Shown one piece after another: positions 35,522 through 45,733 of a DNA stretch of 64,000 bases. A model generated the notes under the pieces. That model was not told the origin of the DNA, did no database searches, and saw nothing but the letters and a program-made list of their open reading frames with translations. The translations under genes and the position numbers were made by a program. The stretch covers positions 62,001-126,000 of the forward strand of contig NZ_BMDJ01000006.1 of the NCBI RefSeq assembly GCF_014635725.1, in the 5' to 3' direction. Numbering within the stretch: the first letter of the stretch is position 1; each line of letters starts with the position of its first letter. Origin of the DNA: Pedobacter mendelii. Lineage in GTDB: Bacteria; Bacteroidota; Bacteroidia; Sphingobacteriales; Sphingobacteriaceae.

Positions 35522-38500
35522 CTTATTAAATATATGTTTCCTGTTTTTTTAGGGGCAGATGAATCATAAGTCATCCCCTTCCACTCGCCGCCATTAATAA
35601 ACTTCAAATCAATTTTCCAGAAATAAACGCCTTGCGGTTGCTCCTGACCATTATATTTGCCATCCCAGCCTTCCAAAGGCGCACCATCGCTTAATTTTGT
35701 TGTTTCCCACAAAACTTGCCCCCACTTGTTAAAAACAGTCATTGTCCAATTGTCAATACCCCTGCCTTTTGCCTTAAAAGTTTGGAGTTCATTTTTCTGG
35801 CTTGCTGGCATAAATGAATTTGGAACATATAGAAATCCGGGAACACCAATTATTCTAACTACCTGTGTCGATGTAGATGCGCAACCTTCCTTATTTATCA
35901 CTTTTAGCGATACAGTATAATCACCAACGTTGGCGTAAGTATGTGCTGGACTTTGTAAGGTCGATTTTGTGCCGTCGCCAAAATTCCATTCCCAGCTACC
36001 TGCACCATTTATGCTTGCATCTCTAAAACTAAAGGTAAAGTTTGGAATGGATAGCTCATTTCCTGGTAAAACGGTAAAAATAGATTGTGGTGGCGCAATA
36101 ATATTAATATAATCTGGTATTGTTAGCGTATTGGTACAACCTATTAGGTTTGTAGAAGTAAGCGTAACGGTATACTTTATCCCCGATCCTTTATAAAGAT
36201 GATCGGGTTCAAATTCTGCAGAAGTTGTTCCATCTCCAAAATCCCACTTATAACCTATGGCGTTTTTGCTTGAATTTTTAAACTTCACCAGTGTACCATC
36301 GCATCCTATGGTTTTATCGGCTACAAAGCCTACTGTTGGCTGCTCTAAAACAACAATTGTTTCGGTAGTTTGTGCATTCGAGCAATCATTGGCTGCATAA
36401 AGTGTTACGGTGTAGGTGCCTGGTTTTGTAAATGTATGCTTTACGATTTCAGGGGCAGAATTGGTGACCTGCGTACCTGTTCCATCACTAAAATCATAAA
36501 CAAATCTGTCTGCACCTTTTGTATTGTTATAAAAATTAACCGTTAGTGGCGCACAGCCTCTTAGTTCTCCTGCGTTTACAACCAGCTCAGGGGTAATATC
36601 ATTAGGCGATACCCTCAAAGTATAGCTTGAAGTGCTTTTTCCACATGCATTTTCTGCCGTCATTGTTATGATGTAATCTCTAACCGCTAGGGTTGTAAAC
36701 AGGTGATTGACAGAACTTCTATCGTTAGTAACTACAACAGGCGAACCATCGTTAAAATCATACGTATAAGTTGTACCAGAGCTTACCGGGGATGTGTTGC
36801 TGAAATTTATCAGCAATGGTGAGCAACCCGAAGTTTTATCAGGACTGAAGATAGAAACCGGTTTTCCTTGTACAAATACTGTTGATGTAGCTGTAGTTGT
36901 ACCACATGGCGTTACTGCACTTAAGGTTATGGTGTAAGTAATATCTTTACCTGATGGATCTGGTTGAAAAGTTATCGGACCTGGTTGTGCCAAATTGGAA
37001 GTTATTCCATTGCCAAAATCCCATTTGAAAGTGGATGCCGTTAATGAGTTTGATGTATTTATAAAATTAACCGCCAATGGGCCGCAGCCTTGTGTTGCCG
37101 ATTGGGTAAATGCAGCCTTTACATCTTGCTGTGTTGAAAATGTGTGAATGGTTTCATCTCCAGCACAGTTTAAACTGCTGGTTACAACTAACTTAATTAC
37201 AATGGTTTTATTTTCTCCAACAATGGTGAAACCTGGAAAAACAATGCCTTTTCCGATTTCAACATTATCTGCAAACCAGGTGTATGTATCATTTCTATCT
37301 GGGTAAGGGGTTGCTTTTATATTTGCTGCTGTAAGTACAAACGGCGGGCAGCCTTTATCTGTTATAAAAACAATTTCTGCTTTGGCGGGTGGATTTACCG
37401 TTATCTTAACTGAATTACTTAAATAACCAGAACACGGACCGCTTGCAACCACTCGCCTATACAAAGTTGTAACTTGAAGTATTGTTGGTGTAAAATCTTG
37501 ATTATTTTCTCCTGCAATATCTATCCATGTACTGCCATTATTGGTGCTTATTTGCCATTGATAAGCGTAAGTTCCACTTGCTCCTGTTGGTATTGAGCCT
37601 TCTATTTTTGCAATTGCTGTACCTAAACAAATGGTTTGATCGGCGGTGATGGAATTATTGGCGAGCGGTAAAAGTATCTTAACTTCTACAACGTTACTAT
37701 TTGATGTACATACATTGCTATTTACCACCCTTCTATAAAATGATGAAGCTGTTACCTGGATATTTAAATCCTTATTGGTTTGTCCGTTGATATCATTCCA
37801 TGCATTTCCATCAGGACTGCTTTGCCATTGGTAAATATATTGCCCATTTCCACCTGTTGGCAAATCGCCATTTATGACAGTATTTTGCCCCGAACAAATT
37901 TCAGCTGCTGTAGTTGAAATGGTATTAATTAGGTTACGATAAATTATAATGCTTGTTTCAGAAGATTTAGGATCACAAGTTGGTGCACCAGAGATGGTCC
38001 ATTTAAATTTGTACGTTTCGCCTGGCACTAAGCCGGTAACTGTTGTATTAAATAAAAGTAGATCGGTAATTACAACCCCGGTTTGGGTTGATGTTAGTGT
38101 CCATTTCCCCGTGTAGGGTGCATCGACCTTATTACCATTCAAAGTTGCCGAATTAGCCCCACAAAAATTTTGATTGGCACCAGCTATTGCATCAGGAATA
38201 GCTGGATTAACATTAATTGTAATCGGTTGAGATGTAGCTTCATCGCAAACACTATTTTTTACAGCTGCCCTAAATTGTATAGTTTGGGTTAAGTTTGAAA
38301 AAACATAAGGATTGGTGGTAGCAACAATTGCTATCCAGTTTTGCCCACCATCTATAGAACTTTCCCAGCGAATAATATTTCCAATATTACCGCTCAGGCT
38401 TATACTACCCCTGTTTGCTCCTGCACAAACATCATTGTTCGTTGTGGCAGTTGTCCCACCAACACTTTTGGCTTTAACGGTTACGGTAAAGGTGAACGGG

Positions 38501-40920
38501 CTACCAGTACATCCGTTTAACGTTGGCGTGATTTTGTAGGTTACGGTAGCATCTGCGGATAAATCATTATTTGTTAGAACATCATTTATAATTGTTCCTG
38601 TTCCATCCGAAAAACCATTAGCATTAGTGGTTCCGGTAGCCGACCAGGAATAAGTTGCACCAACAACATTACTAGTCGGTGTGTAATTAACTGCTGTACC
38701 AGAACATATCACCTTTGTTGCAGCACTTGTAACGTTGATAGCCGGATTTATTTTGATAACAATTTCATCATCAACAGTAGCGCAAACACCTGTTAAACCG
38801 GTCGACTTTCTTAAAATTAAATTTACGCTACCAGCTAATCTTTCTGCTGCTGTTGGTTCATAAGTTGGATTTAAAACATTTCTACTTGGTAAAAATTGTC
38901 CTGCACCACCCACCCAGCTACTGGTATTATCGGTAGAAGAACCGCTAATAGTTCCTTCAAGCTGAACGTTGGCTGTATTGAAGCAAATGGTTTGATCAGC
39001 ACCAGCATTAACAACAGGTGCCGTAATAAAAGTTAGTTTTTGACTTACTGGTAATGCCGTTCCACAATTATTGGTATACGTAACAGAAACATTATATTCT
39101 ACGTATTCCTCAAATTTTATTGATGGGTATTGAGATGCAGCAGTGGTACCCTTATCAAACGAGTATTTCCCCCCATCGACCGTCCAAAGGTATATACCAA
39201 CTGTTGGAGCGGTTGTCCCTGTAAATGTTGTTTTTGTAGGCCCGGTAGTTGTCGGATTAAAATCGTAGGTTGCTAAATTACATAATGATATATCCGGAGA
39301 AAGAACAGTTGTTGGTTGTGCATTAACAATTACAGTTTGCGGTGCCGATGAAATAATACCACACGAGGAGGTTGTTATGCTAAGTGAAATTACATATGTT
39401 CCGGGGGAAGTAAAGTTGAACAAGGGATCTGTGCTGGAGGAATTTGTTCCACCGGCATACGTTACGGCAGGGGTAACTGTCCATTTGTAATTATTTGTAG
39501 CAGCACAAGTTGGATCGATTACCGACGTGTTTGTTGCCTGTAATGTACCGGGTGTACAGATTAAGTTTGACGGTAATGTAAAAGCCGGTTTTGGAGGATC
39601 CTGAATGCAGATTGTAAACTCTACTGGTTCAGCATTACAAGATCCGGAACTGTTAGACTCCAACCTGATTACATGAGTACCATGTGTAGGAAAAGTTGCA
39701 ATAAAGTCATACGATCTGGGTTTGTTGGGCTGTGTAATCGTGCCGTCAACATACCAATTATACGTAACATTATTTGGGGTACAGCCAGGTGAAGTAGTAT
39801 TAGGATTTTCGCCGACAATGGAGGTATTTTTAAAAGTGATAGTAGTTGCGGTACATCCTGGATTATCAAAAGTAAAGCTATTGACATCTTTAATCACCAC
39901 CTTCGCAGTCGTAGAAACAGCAGTCCCTATATCTCCACAAAAAGAATTATTTACCCGAACCACGACATCAAAAACATTGTAAATTGTACCGCTGCTGCCA
40001 GTCGAGTTTTGCCCGCAGGAGGATTTGTTATATTGATGTCTTACGATACCACCGCTGCTAACAATATCACAATAGGTATAAATAGATGTTTGCCCATCAC
40101 CCCAATTTACTCTGTACACATCGCCGGGAAAGTTATTTTTAATTCCCAGCGCAGAGGTATTAACCTGAAATTCCAGAAATCCAAGCGGAAGACAAACAAT
40201 ATTATTTCCAGAGGTTGTAAAAGTAGTTATAATTGGGTTATTAATAATCAGGTAAGATTTTGTAGCAACAGTTCCATCTGGGCTTACTGCCTTTACAACA
40301 ATTGTGTAATGGGCAAGATGAGCAGTGAAAGAGGCAAATCCTGAAGATCCGAAGGTTATATCTGTAGGCGTTCCACCATTAATCTCATCTGTTATAGAAG
40401 CAGTTACTGTCGTGCCAAGTGTTGACTCGTTTGTAAGAATGAAATTTTTATTGTCAGAAGTAATACATGCTCCAATTGTTTCAACGTCTCCAGCTTTTAA
40501 AAATGCTGATGAAATCTTTGCCGTGGTAGTTAGCCCTGACTTAATTTCAAAAGCATTAGAAATTGTGCTTATTGAACCCGGAGTTGTAGACTCTACACGT
40601 AGCCTATAGCCAGTTCCCGCAGGTGTTCCAGCCGGAATTATTCCATTTACATAAGTTGAATAAAATCCATTGTAAGCACCAATCTGCGTACCTGGCGCAA
40701 AATTTCCATTAGCATCGGATAGAACCAATCGAAATGAATTACCAGGTGTTATACAGGTATTTGGATCTATCTTGAAAGTAGCGGTAATATTATTACCATC
40801 TCCGTAGGGTCCAGGATCAACCACAACATTTGTTAACTGTGCTTTAGCCGAAGCTGCAAAAAACAAAAAGGCCGAGAAAATAGTAGCTGTACGCAAAGTT
40901 TTTCTACACCAGGTCTTCAT
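35518..40920 (-). CDS. Giant PKD-repeat type IX secreted protein with gliding motility-associated C-terminus
   Basis: An 1800-residue secreted protein. A signal peptide of about 28 residues is followed by Ig-like and repeat regions. Two tandem domains near 1000-1170 share a YQWQ segment and a YRRVV strand. At least five PKD domains (WDFGNG, YDFNDG, YDFSDG, WDFGDG, WNFGDG) lie between about 1300 and 1650. The last 100 residues (FLYVPNSFMPASQKNELQTF ... GVYFWKIDLKF) match the type B type IX sorting domain. It is probably a surface adhesin or filament handled by the PorP/SprF protein encoded next. Confidence 0.93.
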   Translation of the reverse strand: MKTWCRKTLRTATIFSAFLFFAASAKAQLTNVVVDPGPYGDGNNITATFKIDPNTCITPGNSFRLVLSDANGNFAPGTQIGAYNGFYSTYVNGIIPAGTPAGTGYRLRVESTTPGSISTISNAFEIKSGLTTTAKISSAFLKAGDVETIGACITSDNKNFILTNESTLGTTVTASITDEINGGTPTDITFGSSGFASFTAHLAHYTIVVKAVSPDGTVATKSYLIINNPIITTFTTSGNNIVCLPLGFLEFQVNTSALGIKNNFPGDVYRVNWGDGQTSIYTYCDIVSSGGIVRHQYNKSSCGQNSTGSSGTIYNVFDVVVRVNNSFCGDIGTAVSTTAKVVIKDVNSFTFDNPGCTATTITFKNTSIVGENPNTTSPGCTPNNVTYNWYVDGTITQPNKPRSYDFIATFPTHGTHVIRLESNSSGSCNAEPVEFTICIQDPPKPAFTLPSNLICTPGTLQATNTSVIDPTCAATNNYKWTVTPAVTYAGGTNSSSTDPLFNFTSPGTYVISLSITTSSCGIISSAPQTVIVNAQPTTVLSPDISLCNLATYDFNPTTTGPTKTTFTGTTAPTVGIYLWTVDGGKYSFDKGTTAASQYPSIKFEEYVEYNVSVTYTNNCGTALPVSQKLTFITAPVVNAGADQTICFNTANVQLEGTISGSSTDNTSSWVGGAGQFLPSRNVLNPTYEPTAAERLAGSVNLILRKSTGLTGVCATVDDEIVIKINPAINVTSAATKVICSGTAVNYTPTSNVVGATYSWSATGTTNANGFSDGTGTIINDVLTNNDLSADATVTYKITPTLNGCTGSPFTFTVTVKAKSVGGTTATTNNDVCAGANRGSISLSGNIGNIIRWESSIDGGQNWIAIVATTNPYVFSNLTQTIQFRAAVKNSVCDEATSQPITINVNPAIPDAIAGANQNFCGANSATLNGNKVDAPYTGKWTLTSTQTGVVITDLLLFNTTVTGLVPGETYKFKWTISGAPTCDPKSSETSIIIYRNLINTISTTAAEICSGQNTVINGDLPTGGNGQYIYQWQSSPDGNAWNDINGQTNKDLNIQVTASSFYRRVVNSNVCTSNSNVVEVKILLPLANNSITADQTICLGTAIAKIEGSIPTGASGTYAYQWQISTNNGSTWIDIAGENNQDFTPTILQVTTLYRRVVASGPCSGYLSNSVKITVNPPAKAEIVFITDKGCPPFVLTAANIKATPYPDRNDTYTWFADNVEIGKGIVFPGFTIVGENKTIVIKLVVTSSLNCAGDETIHTFSTQQDVKAAFTQSATQGCGPLAVNFINTSNSLTASTFKWDFGNGITSNLAQPGPITFQPDPSGKDITYTITLSAVTPCGTTTATSTVFVQGKPVSIFSPDKTSGCSPLLINFSNTSPVSSGTTYTYDFNDGSPVVVTNDRSSVNHLFTTLAVRDYIITMTAENACGKSTSSYTLRVSPNDITPELVVNAGELRGCAPLTVNFYNNTKGADRFVYDFSDGTGTQVTNSAPEIVKHTFTKPGTYTVTLYAANDCSNAQTTETIVVLEQPTVGFVADKTIGCDGTLVKFKNSSKNAIGYKWDFGDGTTSAEFEPDHLYKGSGIKYTVTLTSTNLIGCTNTLTIPDYINIIAPPQSIFTVLPGNELSIPNFTFSFRDASINGAGSWEWNFGDGTKSTLQSPAHTYANVGDYTVSLKVINKEGCASTSTQVVRIIGVPGFLYVPNSFMPASQKNELQTFKAKGRGIDNWTMTVFNKWGQVLWETTKLSDGAPLEGWDGKYNGQEQPQGVYFWKIDLKFINGGEWKGMTYDSSAPKKTGNIYLIR

Positions 40921-41178
40921 AAATCTTTAACAATAGGGAATTGTTTTAAAAGAAGAAATTTTGCAAAGAAATATAACCCGCCAATTGCGATAAAGCCGAA
41001 TGGGCAACTAAATCATTAATTTGTTTGGTAAATATTTATTCGATATTATTTTTCTTCAACTGTTCAATTTCTAAAATACAAAAACTTTAAAGCTTCATTA
41101 AAAACTTTACATGAAAGCGGATGACTTATGTATTGAATTTTTTACATAAAGGCTATTCTGAGCGTTTTTTACAATAAA
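40921..41178. other. Gene-free stretch upstream of the PKD gene
   Basis: AT-rich spacer that should hold the promoter for the 1800-residue protein. No consensus element or repeat was recognised with confidence. Confidence 0.4.
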
Positions 41179-41211
41179 AAATCCCCCAAAACTTTAGTTT
41201 TGAGGGATTTA
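41179..41211 (-). terminator. Terminator after groEL
   Basis: On the minus strand AAATCCCTCAAAAC pairs with GTTTTGGGGGATTT, followed by a T-rich run, 33 bases past the groEL stop. Confidence 0.85.
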
Positions 41212-41243
41212 ATTTTACACGTAAGTTTTAAGCGAGTGGTTAA

Positions 41244-42881
41244 TTACATCATACCACCCATGCCACCACCGCCCATTGGAGGATGAGCACCAGCGCCACC
41301 TTCTTCAGGTTCGTCTGCTAAAACAACTTCGGTAGTTAATAACATCGCTGCGATTGATGCTGCATTTTCCAATGCTACGCGACTTACTTTAGTTGGGTCG
41401 ATAACACCAGCGCCAATTAAGTTTTCGTAAACATCAGTACGGGCATTATAACCGAAATCTGCAGTACCTTCTTTAACTTTTTGAACTACAATAGAACCTT
41501 CAATACCTGCGTTTTCGCAAATCTGACGTAATGGTTCTTCAATCGCACGACGAATAATCTGGATACCAGTATTTTCATCTTCGTTTGCACCTTTTAGGTT
41601 AGCTAAAGCTTCTACCGCACGGATAAAAGCAACACCACCACCGGCAACAATACCTTCTTCTACAGCCGCACGAGTTGCATGTAAAGCATCATCAACACGG
41701 TCTTTTTTCTCTTTCATTTCAATTTCACTGGCTGCACCTACATAAAGAACTGCAACACCGCCAGCCAACTTAGCTAAACGCTCTTGTAATTTTTCTTTAT
41801 CGTAATCAGATGTAGTCGTTTCAATTTGAGCTTTAATCTGGCTAACACGAGATTTAATATCTTCAGAGTTACCAGCGCCATTAATTACCGTTGTATTGTC
41901 TTTATCAACAACAACTTTTTCAGCCGAACCTAAATAAGTTAAATCTGCATTCTCTAATTTGTAACCTCTTTCTTCTGATACAACAATACCACCAGTTAAA
42001 ATTGCGATGTCTTCTAACATTGCTTTTCTTCTATCGCCAAAACCTGGAGCCTTAACAGCAACAACTTTTAATGACCCACGGATTTTGTTAACCACTAAAG
42101 TAGCTAAGGCTTCACCATCTAAATCTTCAGAAATGATAACCAAAGGTTTACCAGTTTGAACAGTTTTTTCTAAAACCGGCAACAATTCTTTCATGTTGCT
42201 AATTTTTTTGTCGTAGATTAAAATGTAAGGGCTTTCTAATTCCGCTTCCATTTTATCAGCATTGGTTACAAAATACGGAGATAAATAACCTCTGTCAAAT
42301 TGCATACCTTCAACTGTTTTCACTTCGGTTTCAGTACCTTTTGCTTCTTCCACAGTAATTACACCATCTTTACCAACTTTGCTCATTGCTTCAGCAATTA
42401 ACGAACCGATAACCTCATCATTATTTGCTGAGATGGATGCAACTTGTTTAATTTTATTATTATCATCACCAACCGCTTGAGATTGAGATTTTAAATTTTC
42501 TACAACAGCAGCAACTGCTTTATCAATACCACGTTTTAAATCCATTGGATTTGCACCCGCAGCAACGTTTTTAATACCTGTAGTTATAATTGCCTGAGCC
42601 AAAACTGTTGCAGTTGTTGTACCATCACCAGCAATATCAGCTGTTTTAGATGCAACTTCTTTAACCATTTGAGCACCCATATTTTCAACCGCATCTTTCA
42701 ATTCGATTTCTTTTGCAACAGTTACACCATCTTTAGTAATTGCTGGAGAACCGAATTTTTTATCGATAATTACGTTACGTCCTTTCGGGCCTAATGTTAC
42801 TTTTACTGCATTTGCAAGAATATCAACACCTCTTTTCAGGGCATCGCGTGCTTCTACGTTATATTTTACTTGTTTTGACAT
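41244..42881 (-). CDS. groEL: Chaperonin GroEL
   Basis: A 545-residue 60-kDa chaperonin subunit that folds proteins in a double heptameric ring with GroES. It shows [12 protein letters not shown], the ATP-site [12 protein letters not shown], the apical domain [17 protein letters not shown] and the usual Gly/Met-rich tail ([10 protein letters not shown]). Full length. groES lies 126 bases upstream in the same direction, so they form the groESL operon. No CIRCE repeat is visible upstream, in keeping with a different heat-shock control in this phylum. Confidence 0.98.
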   Translation of the reverse strand: MSKQVKYNVEARDALKRGVDILANAVKVTLGPKGRNVIIDKKFGSPAITKDGVTVAKEIELKDAVENMGAQMVKEVASKTADIAGDGTTTATVLAQAIITTGIKNVAAGANPMDLKRGIDKAVAAVVENLKSQSQAVGDDNNKIKQVASISANNDEVIGSLIAEAMSKVGKDGVITVEEAKGTETEVKTVEGMQFDRGYLSPYFVTNADKMEAELESPYILIYDKKISNMKELLPVLEKTVQTGKPLVIISEDLDGEALATLVVNKIRGSLKVVAVKAPGFGDRRKAMLEDIAILTGGIVVSEERGYKLENADLTYLGSAEKVVVDKDNTTVINGAGNSEDIKSRVSQIKAQIETTTSDYDKEKLQERLAKLAGGVAVLYVGAASEIEMKEKKDRVDDALHATRAAVEEGIVAGGGVAFIRAVEALANLKGANEDENTGIQIIRRAIEEPLRQICENAGIEGSIVVQKVKEGTADFGYNARTDVYENLIGAGVIDPTKVSRVALENAASIAAMLLTTEVVLADEPEEGGAGAHPPMGGGGMGGMM

Positions 42882-43007
42882 TTCTTTTTGAATTTTGAAT
42901 GATTATGTGAGTGAATGATTGAATATTCCTCTCTATTCTTTTATAATTTTTTTCTGACTTTATGCTGAATTCACTAATTCGAAACTCAGTCATTCAATCA
43001 TTAATTT

Positions 43008-43298
43008 TTATCCAACAACAGCGTAAATGTCGGTTTCACGCATAATTAAGTAATCTTTACCTTCGTAAGGGAATTCGGTACCACCGTATTTACCATAAAT
43101 TACAACATCGCCAACTTTTACATTCGCTTTTTTACCTTCAGAATCTTCTTCAGAAACAGAAACTACAGTTCCTTTAGATGGTTTTTCTTTTGCAGTATCA
43201 GGGATATACAAACCCGATGCAGTTTTTTCTTCTGCCGCAGCCGGTTCAACGATTACTCTGTTCGAACTGCCAGCAATTGGTTTAAGGTTTAACGCCAT
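43008..43298 (-). CDS. groES: Co-chaperonin GroES
   Basis: A 96-residue 10-kDa lid of the GroEL chamber. Family segments are PIAGSSNRVIVEPAAAEEKT, the mobile loop SGLYIPDTAKEKP, the VGDVVIYGKYGGTEF block and the final MRETDIYAVVG. Full length, ATG start. It is first in the groESL pair, with a 425-base spacer between its start and the upstream secG gene. Confidence 0.97.
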   Translation of the reverse strand: MALNLKPIAGSSNRVIVEPAAAEEKTASGLYIPDTAKEKPSKGTVVSVSEEDSEGKKANVKVGDVVIYGKYGGTEFPYEGKDYLIMRETDIYAVVG

Positions 43299-43674
43299 AA
43301 CTTTTATTATTTTTTATTTTGATTTAAGTTTTTAACTAAGCATGCAATTACACTTTTTATGCCAATAGCTTCGCAGGGACAAATTTTCACCTGTACTGTC
43401 AAATTTTTAAACAAATGGCGAATATTGGAAATTTTGGGTGTCAGCTTGGCAGAAGGTAATTAGGCTAATAGTGTTTTATGCATCTATAGTTATCCCGCAG
43501 ATATCGCTAATTACGCAGATAAATACATAATTTAACATTTGTTTATGTGTGATTTTTACCACTGTGAAAAATAATCACACAACATAATGCTTATTTAAAC
43601 TTCCTTTATAAGTCCAGAATAACATTTTTATAAAAGCCGTACATCAAAACTCTTAACTATATAATCTTATAACA
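43299..43674. other. Gene-free stretch between secG and groES
   Basis: It contains the groES upstream region, a CCGCAGAT ... ACGCAGATAAATA word pair near 43496-43522 related to the CGCAGAG repeats, and a long AT-rich hairpin (43542-43586). No CIRCE site or coding frame was found. Confidence 0.5.
43542..43586. repeat. AT-rich inverted repeat
   Basis: TTATGTGTGATTTTT on the left faces AAAAATAATCACAC then AACATAA on the right, giving a long but bulged stem. It could be a transcript end or a regulatory hairpin; unassigned. Confidence 0.4.
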
Positions 43675-43707
43675 AAAAAGCTTTCCCTTTTGAGGAAAGC
43701 TTTTCAA
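43675..43707 (-). terminator. Terminator after secG
   Basis: AAAGCTTTCC and GGAAAGCTTT arms with a short loop and T run on the minus strand, 18 bases past the secG stop. It ends the miaB-to-secG unit. Confidence 0.85.
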
Positions 43708-43724
43708 TATTTCTTTAGTCTTAA

Positions 43725-44084
43725 CTATTTTTTAGTCGTATCTGCTGGTGCAGGTTGTACAGGAGTAGCGTTATTAGTTGCACCGCCACCTAGTGGAGAT
43801 GGAGAAGGCATTTTATTTAAACGGTCTTGAATTTCTGTATTTCCAGTTGCTGCTGCGCCGTTGTTTGTTTTAGCAATAGTAGTAATCGATAAAGTTAAAA
43901 CAACAATAAGTGCTAGTAATACCCACGAACCTTTTTCTAAAACATCACCTGTACGTTGTACGCCAAACATATTGCTGGTGCCACCACCAGTTGCTAAACC
44001 ACCACCTTTAGGGTTTTGTACCAATACAAATAAGCCTAAAGCCACACAAGCAACAATTAATAAAATGATTAAAAAGGTTATCAT
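43725..44084 (-). CDS. secG: Preprotein translocase subunit SecG
   Basis: A 119-residue auxiliary subunit of the SecYEG channel. Two membrane helices (about 3-22 and 51-72) flank the conserved loop NPKGGGLATGGGTSNMFGVQRT. The long Pro/Ala/Asn-rich C-terminal tail is typical of Bacteroidota SecG. It is the last gene of a minus-strand unit, with the TPR-like gene 13 bases upstream and a terminator just downstream. Confidence 0.93.
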   Translation of the reverse strand: MITFLIILLIVACVALGLFVLVQNPKGGGLATGGGTSNMFGVQRTGDVLEKGSWVLLALIVVLTLSITTIAKTNNGAAATGNTEIQDRLNKMPSPSPLGGGATNNATPVQPAPADTTKK

Positions 44085-44097
44085 GATAAAATATATT

Positions 44098-45159
44098 TTA
44101 AAATTTCTTTTCTATAGATTGGATAAGGTCGGCAAAGTAACCACTTTTTTCTGGATATTTCAAACTTAATTTTTTATAAGTATCTATGGCTTTGTGGTAA
44201 AGCATTTGCTCGATGTAAATTTTGGCTAAAGTTTCCGAAACCAAGTCATAACGGTCTTCAGCGCTCTTTTTGGCTTTATTCTCATTATCTATTTGCTCTG
44301 GTTTTGGAGGTTTTATCGTTGGGTCTTCTTTTAAAAACTTCTCGATAATCTCCGCACCTTTGGCATCCTTAACGTCCGCAGATGGATATTCCGCTAAATG
44401 ATCGGCAACTTCGAAAGGTGTTTGAATGTGAAAAATATGCTCTACATACTGCTGCTGAAACTCAGCCCGCTCCTGATTTTTTTGCTGAGGTTGTCTTTTT
44501 AGTTCGGGTTTTGGTTGTGCGTAAGGCTGAAAGATTTGTTCGTGTTCTTTACGTGTTTTCGCCAGCCACCATAAAAAAGTGTAAGGAAGTTGGTCATCAT
44601 CGTATTTAGAAACAAAGCTATGTTCAGGTTCATCAGGAACAACGGTTTCTATCTCCGGAACGTTAACAACATCGGTACTTAACTTCTGTTCGAAAGCAAA
44701 GAAATCTGTCGCAGCTACACTTTCGATAAAACTATCTTCATCTGCCGGCAAATCCATCAAATGACTATCAATGCCAGGCAAATTATTTGGTGTTTCTATG
44801 TTTACAGCCTGGGTAATTTTAGGTTCAGAATTTTCAGTTATCTCTCCTATTTCATCATAAATTTCCTGCTCATCAGCGGTGCTTTCTTCATCAATTATTG
44901 CAAACTCCTCTTTATCTATCGTTTCTTCAATTATTTCATTTTCGATAACCGGTTCTTTGTGAAGAATATTGTATAGCACATTTCCATTACTGTACAAAGC
45001 TGCATTAGATATAAACTTTGCATCAGCCTTGGCTAAGAGTAAATGAACGATTTGTGCATAAGGATATTGCGCCAACATTTCCTGTAACATGGGTATATGC
45101 TCTTGCCCAACCTTTCCAGGTTGTGCCAGTAAATTTGCAAGTAGCTTTTTGTTATCCAT
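44098..45159 (-). CDS. TPR-like cytoplasmic protein of unknown function
   Basis: A 353-residue protein commonly found between lptE and secG in Sphingobacteriaceae-type genomes. The N-terminus (KKLLANLLAQPGKVGQEHIP, then MLAQYPYAQIVHLLLA) and the C-terminus (LAKIYIEQMLYHKAIDTYKK) look like TPR helices. The centre is acidic and low in complexity (many Glu/Asp between 70 and 150) and probably disordered. No signal peptide. Its role is not known; the context suggests cell envelope assembly. Confidence 0.8.
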   Translation of the reverse strand: MDNKKLLANLLAQPGKVGQEHIPMLQEMLAQYPYAQIVHLLLAKADAKFISNAALYSNGNVLYNILHKEPVIENEIIEETIDKEEFAIIDEESTADEQEIYDEIGEITENSEPKITQAVNIETPNNLPGIDSHLMDLPADEDSFIESVAATDFFAFEQKLSTDVVNVPEIETVVPDEPEHSFVSKYDDDQLPYTFLWWLAKTRKEHEQIFQPYAQPKPELKRQPQQKNQERAEFQQQYVEHIFHIQTPFEVADHLAEYPSADVKDAKGAEIIEKFLKEDPTIKPPKPEQIDNENKAKKSAEDRYDLVSETLAKIYIEQMLYHKAIDTYKKLSLKYPEKSGYFADLIQSIEKKF

Positions 45160-45214
45160 TATTTAGGTTTGCTGCTAATATAATTAATGCAGGTGGTTTT
45201 TAAAAAAGTTTAAG

Positions 45215-45724
45215 CTACCATTGTGCAAATGCACGGTTAAAAATATCTTCGGTAAGCTGTTTGTTAATAGCTTCTATAGCCACAGGTTGAAGCGATTGTA
45301 TAGATGCGCCGTTTAATGGAAAATCATAATACCTTGAAAAACTTTCTTCAAAGCTTTCCTTATCATGCCCTTTAATATTATTAATGTATTTTACGGCAAC
45401 CGTAATGGTTAAACGGTTATTAGATGCGGTTGGCGTACTGCTCGAAGTTAAAGCTACAGGCCGGATTTCGTATCCGGTTATTCGGCCTTCAAAAATTGCA
45501 TCGCCATCACTCGGGGTTATACTTAACCGCGTTTGGCTACGGATACGCGATTTTACAGCTTCAGTAAACTGCTGGCTTAAAGTAGGGATTACCAACGGCG
45601 CACTATTTTCGAAAAACCGAACGGTTATTGTTTTCATTTCTACCGGAATGGATGCGCCGCTAAAAGTGTATGCACATGAACTTAATGCTGCGATAATTAG
45701 AAAAGCAAATATTTTGATCTTCAT
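45215..45724 (-). CDS. lptE: LptE-family outer membrane lipoprotein
   Basis: A 169-residue lipoprotein of the LptE (LPS-assembly lipoprotein) family, which plugs LptD in the outer membrane. The signal ends in the lipobox LSSC (Cys17), followed by AYTFSGASIP. The family core TITVRFFENSAPLVIPTLSQ and SQTRLSITPSDGDAIFEGRI matches Bacteroidota LptE proteins. It starts 9 bases after the stop of the sigma54 activator gene. Confidence 0.9.
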   Translation of the reverse strand: MKIKIFAFLIIAALSSCAYTFSGASIPVEMKTITVRFFENSAPLVIPTLSQQFTEAVKSRIRSQTRLSITPSDGDAIFEGRITGYEIRPVALTSSSTPTASNNRLTITVAVKYINNIKGHDKESFEESFSRYYDFPLNGASIQSLQPVAIEAINKQLTEDIFNRAFAQW

Positions 45725-45733
45725 AAGCTGATT

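Noticed and set aside
43340..43375. Sigma54 promoter before groES (TGGCAT ... TTGCAT on the minus strand)
   Set aside because: The GG to GC distance is about 18 bases instead of the required 12.
43299..43440. CIRCE heat-shock operator before groES
   Set aside because: No TTAGCACTC-N9-GAGTGCTAA or near match is present.
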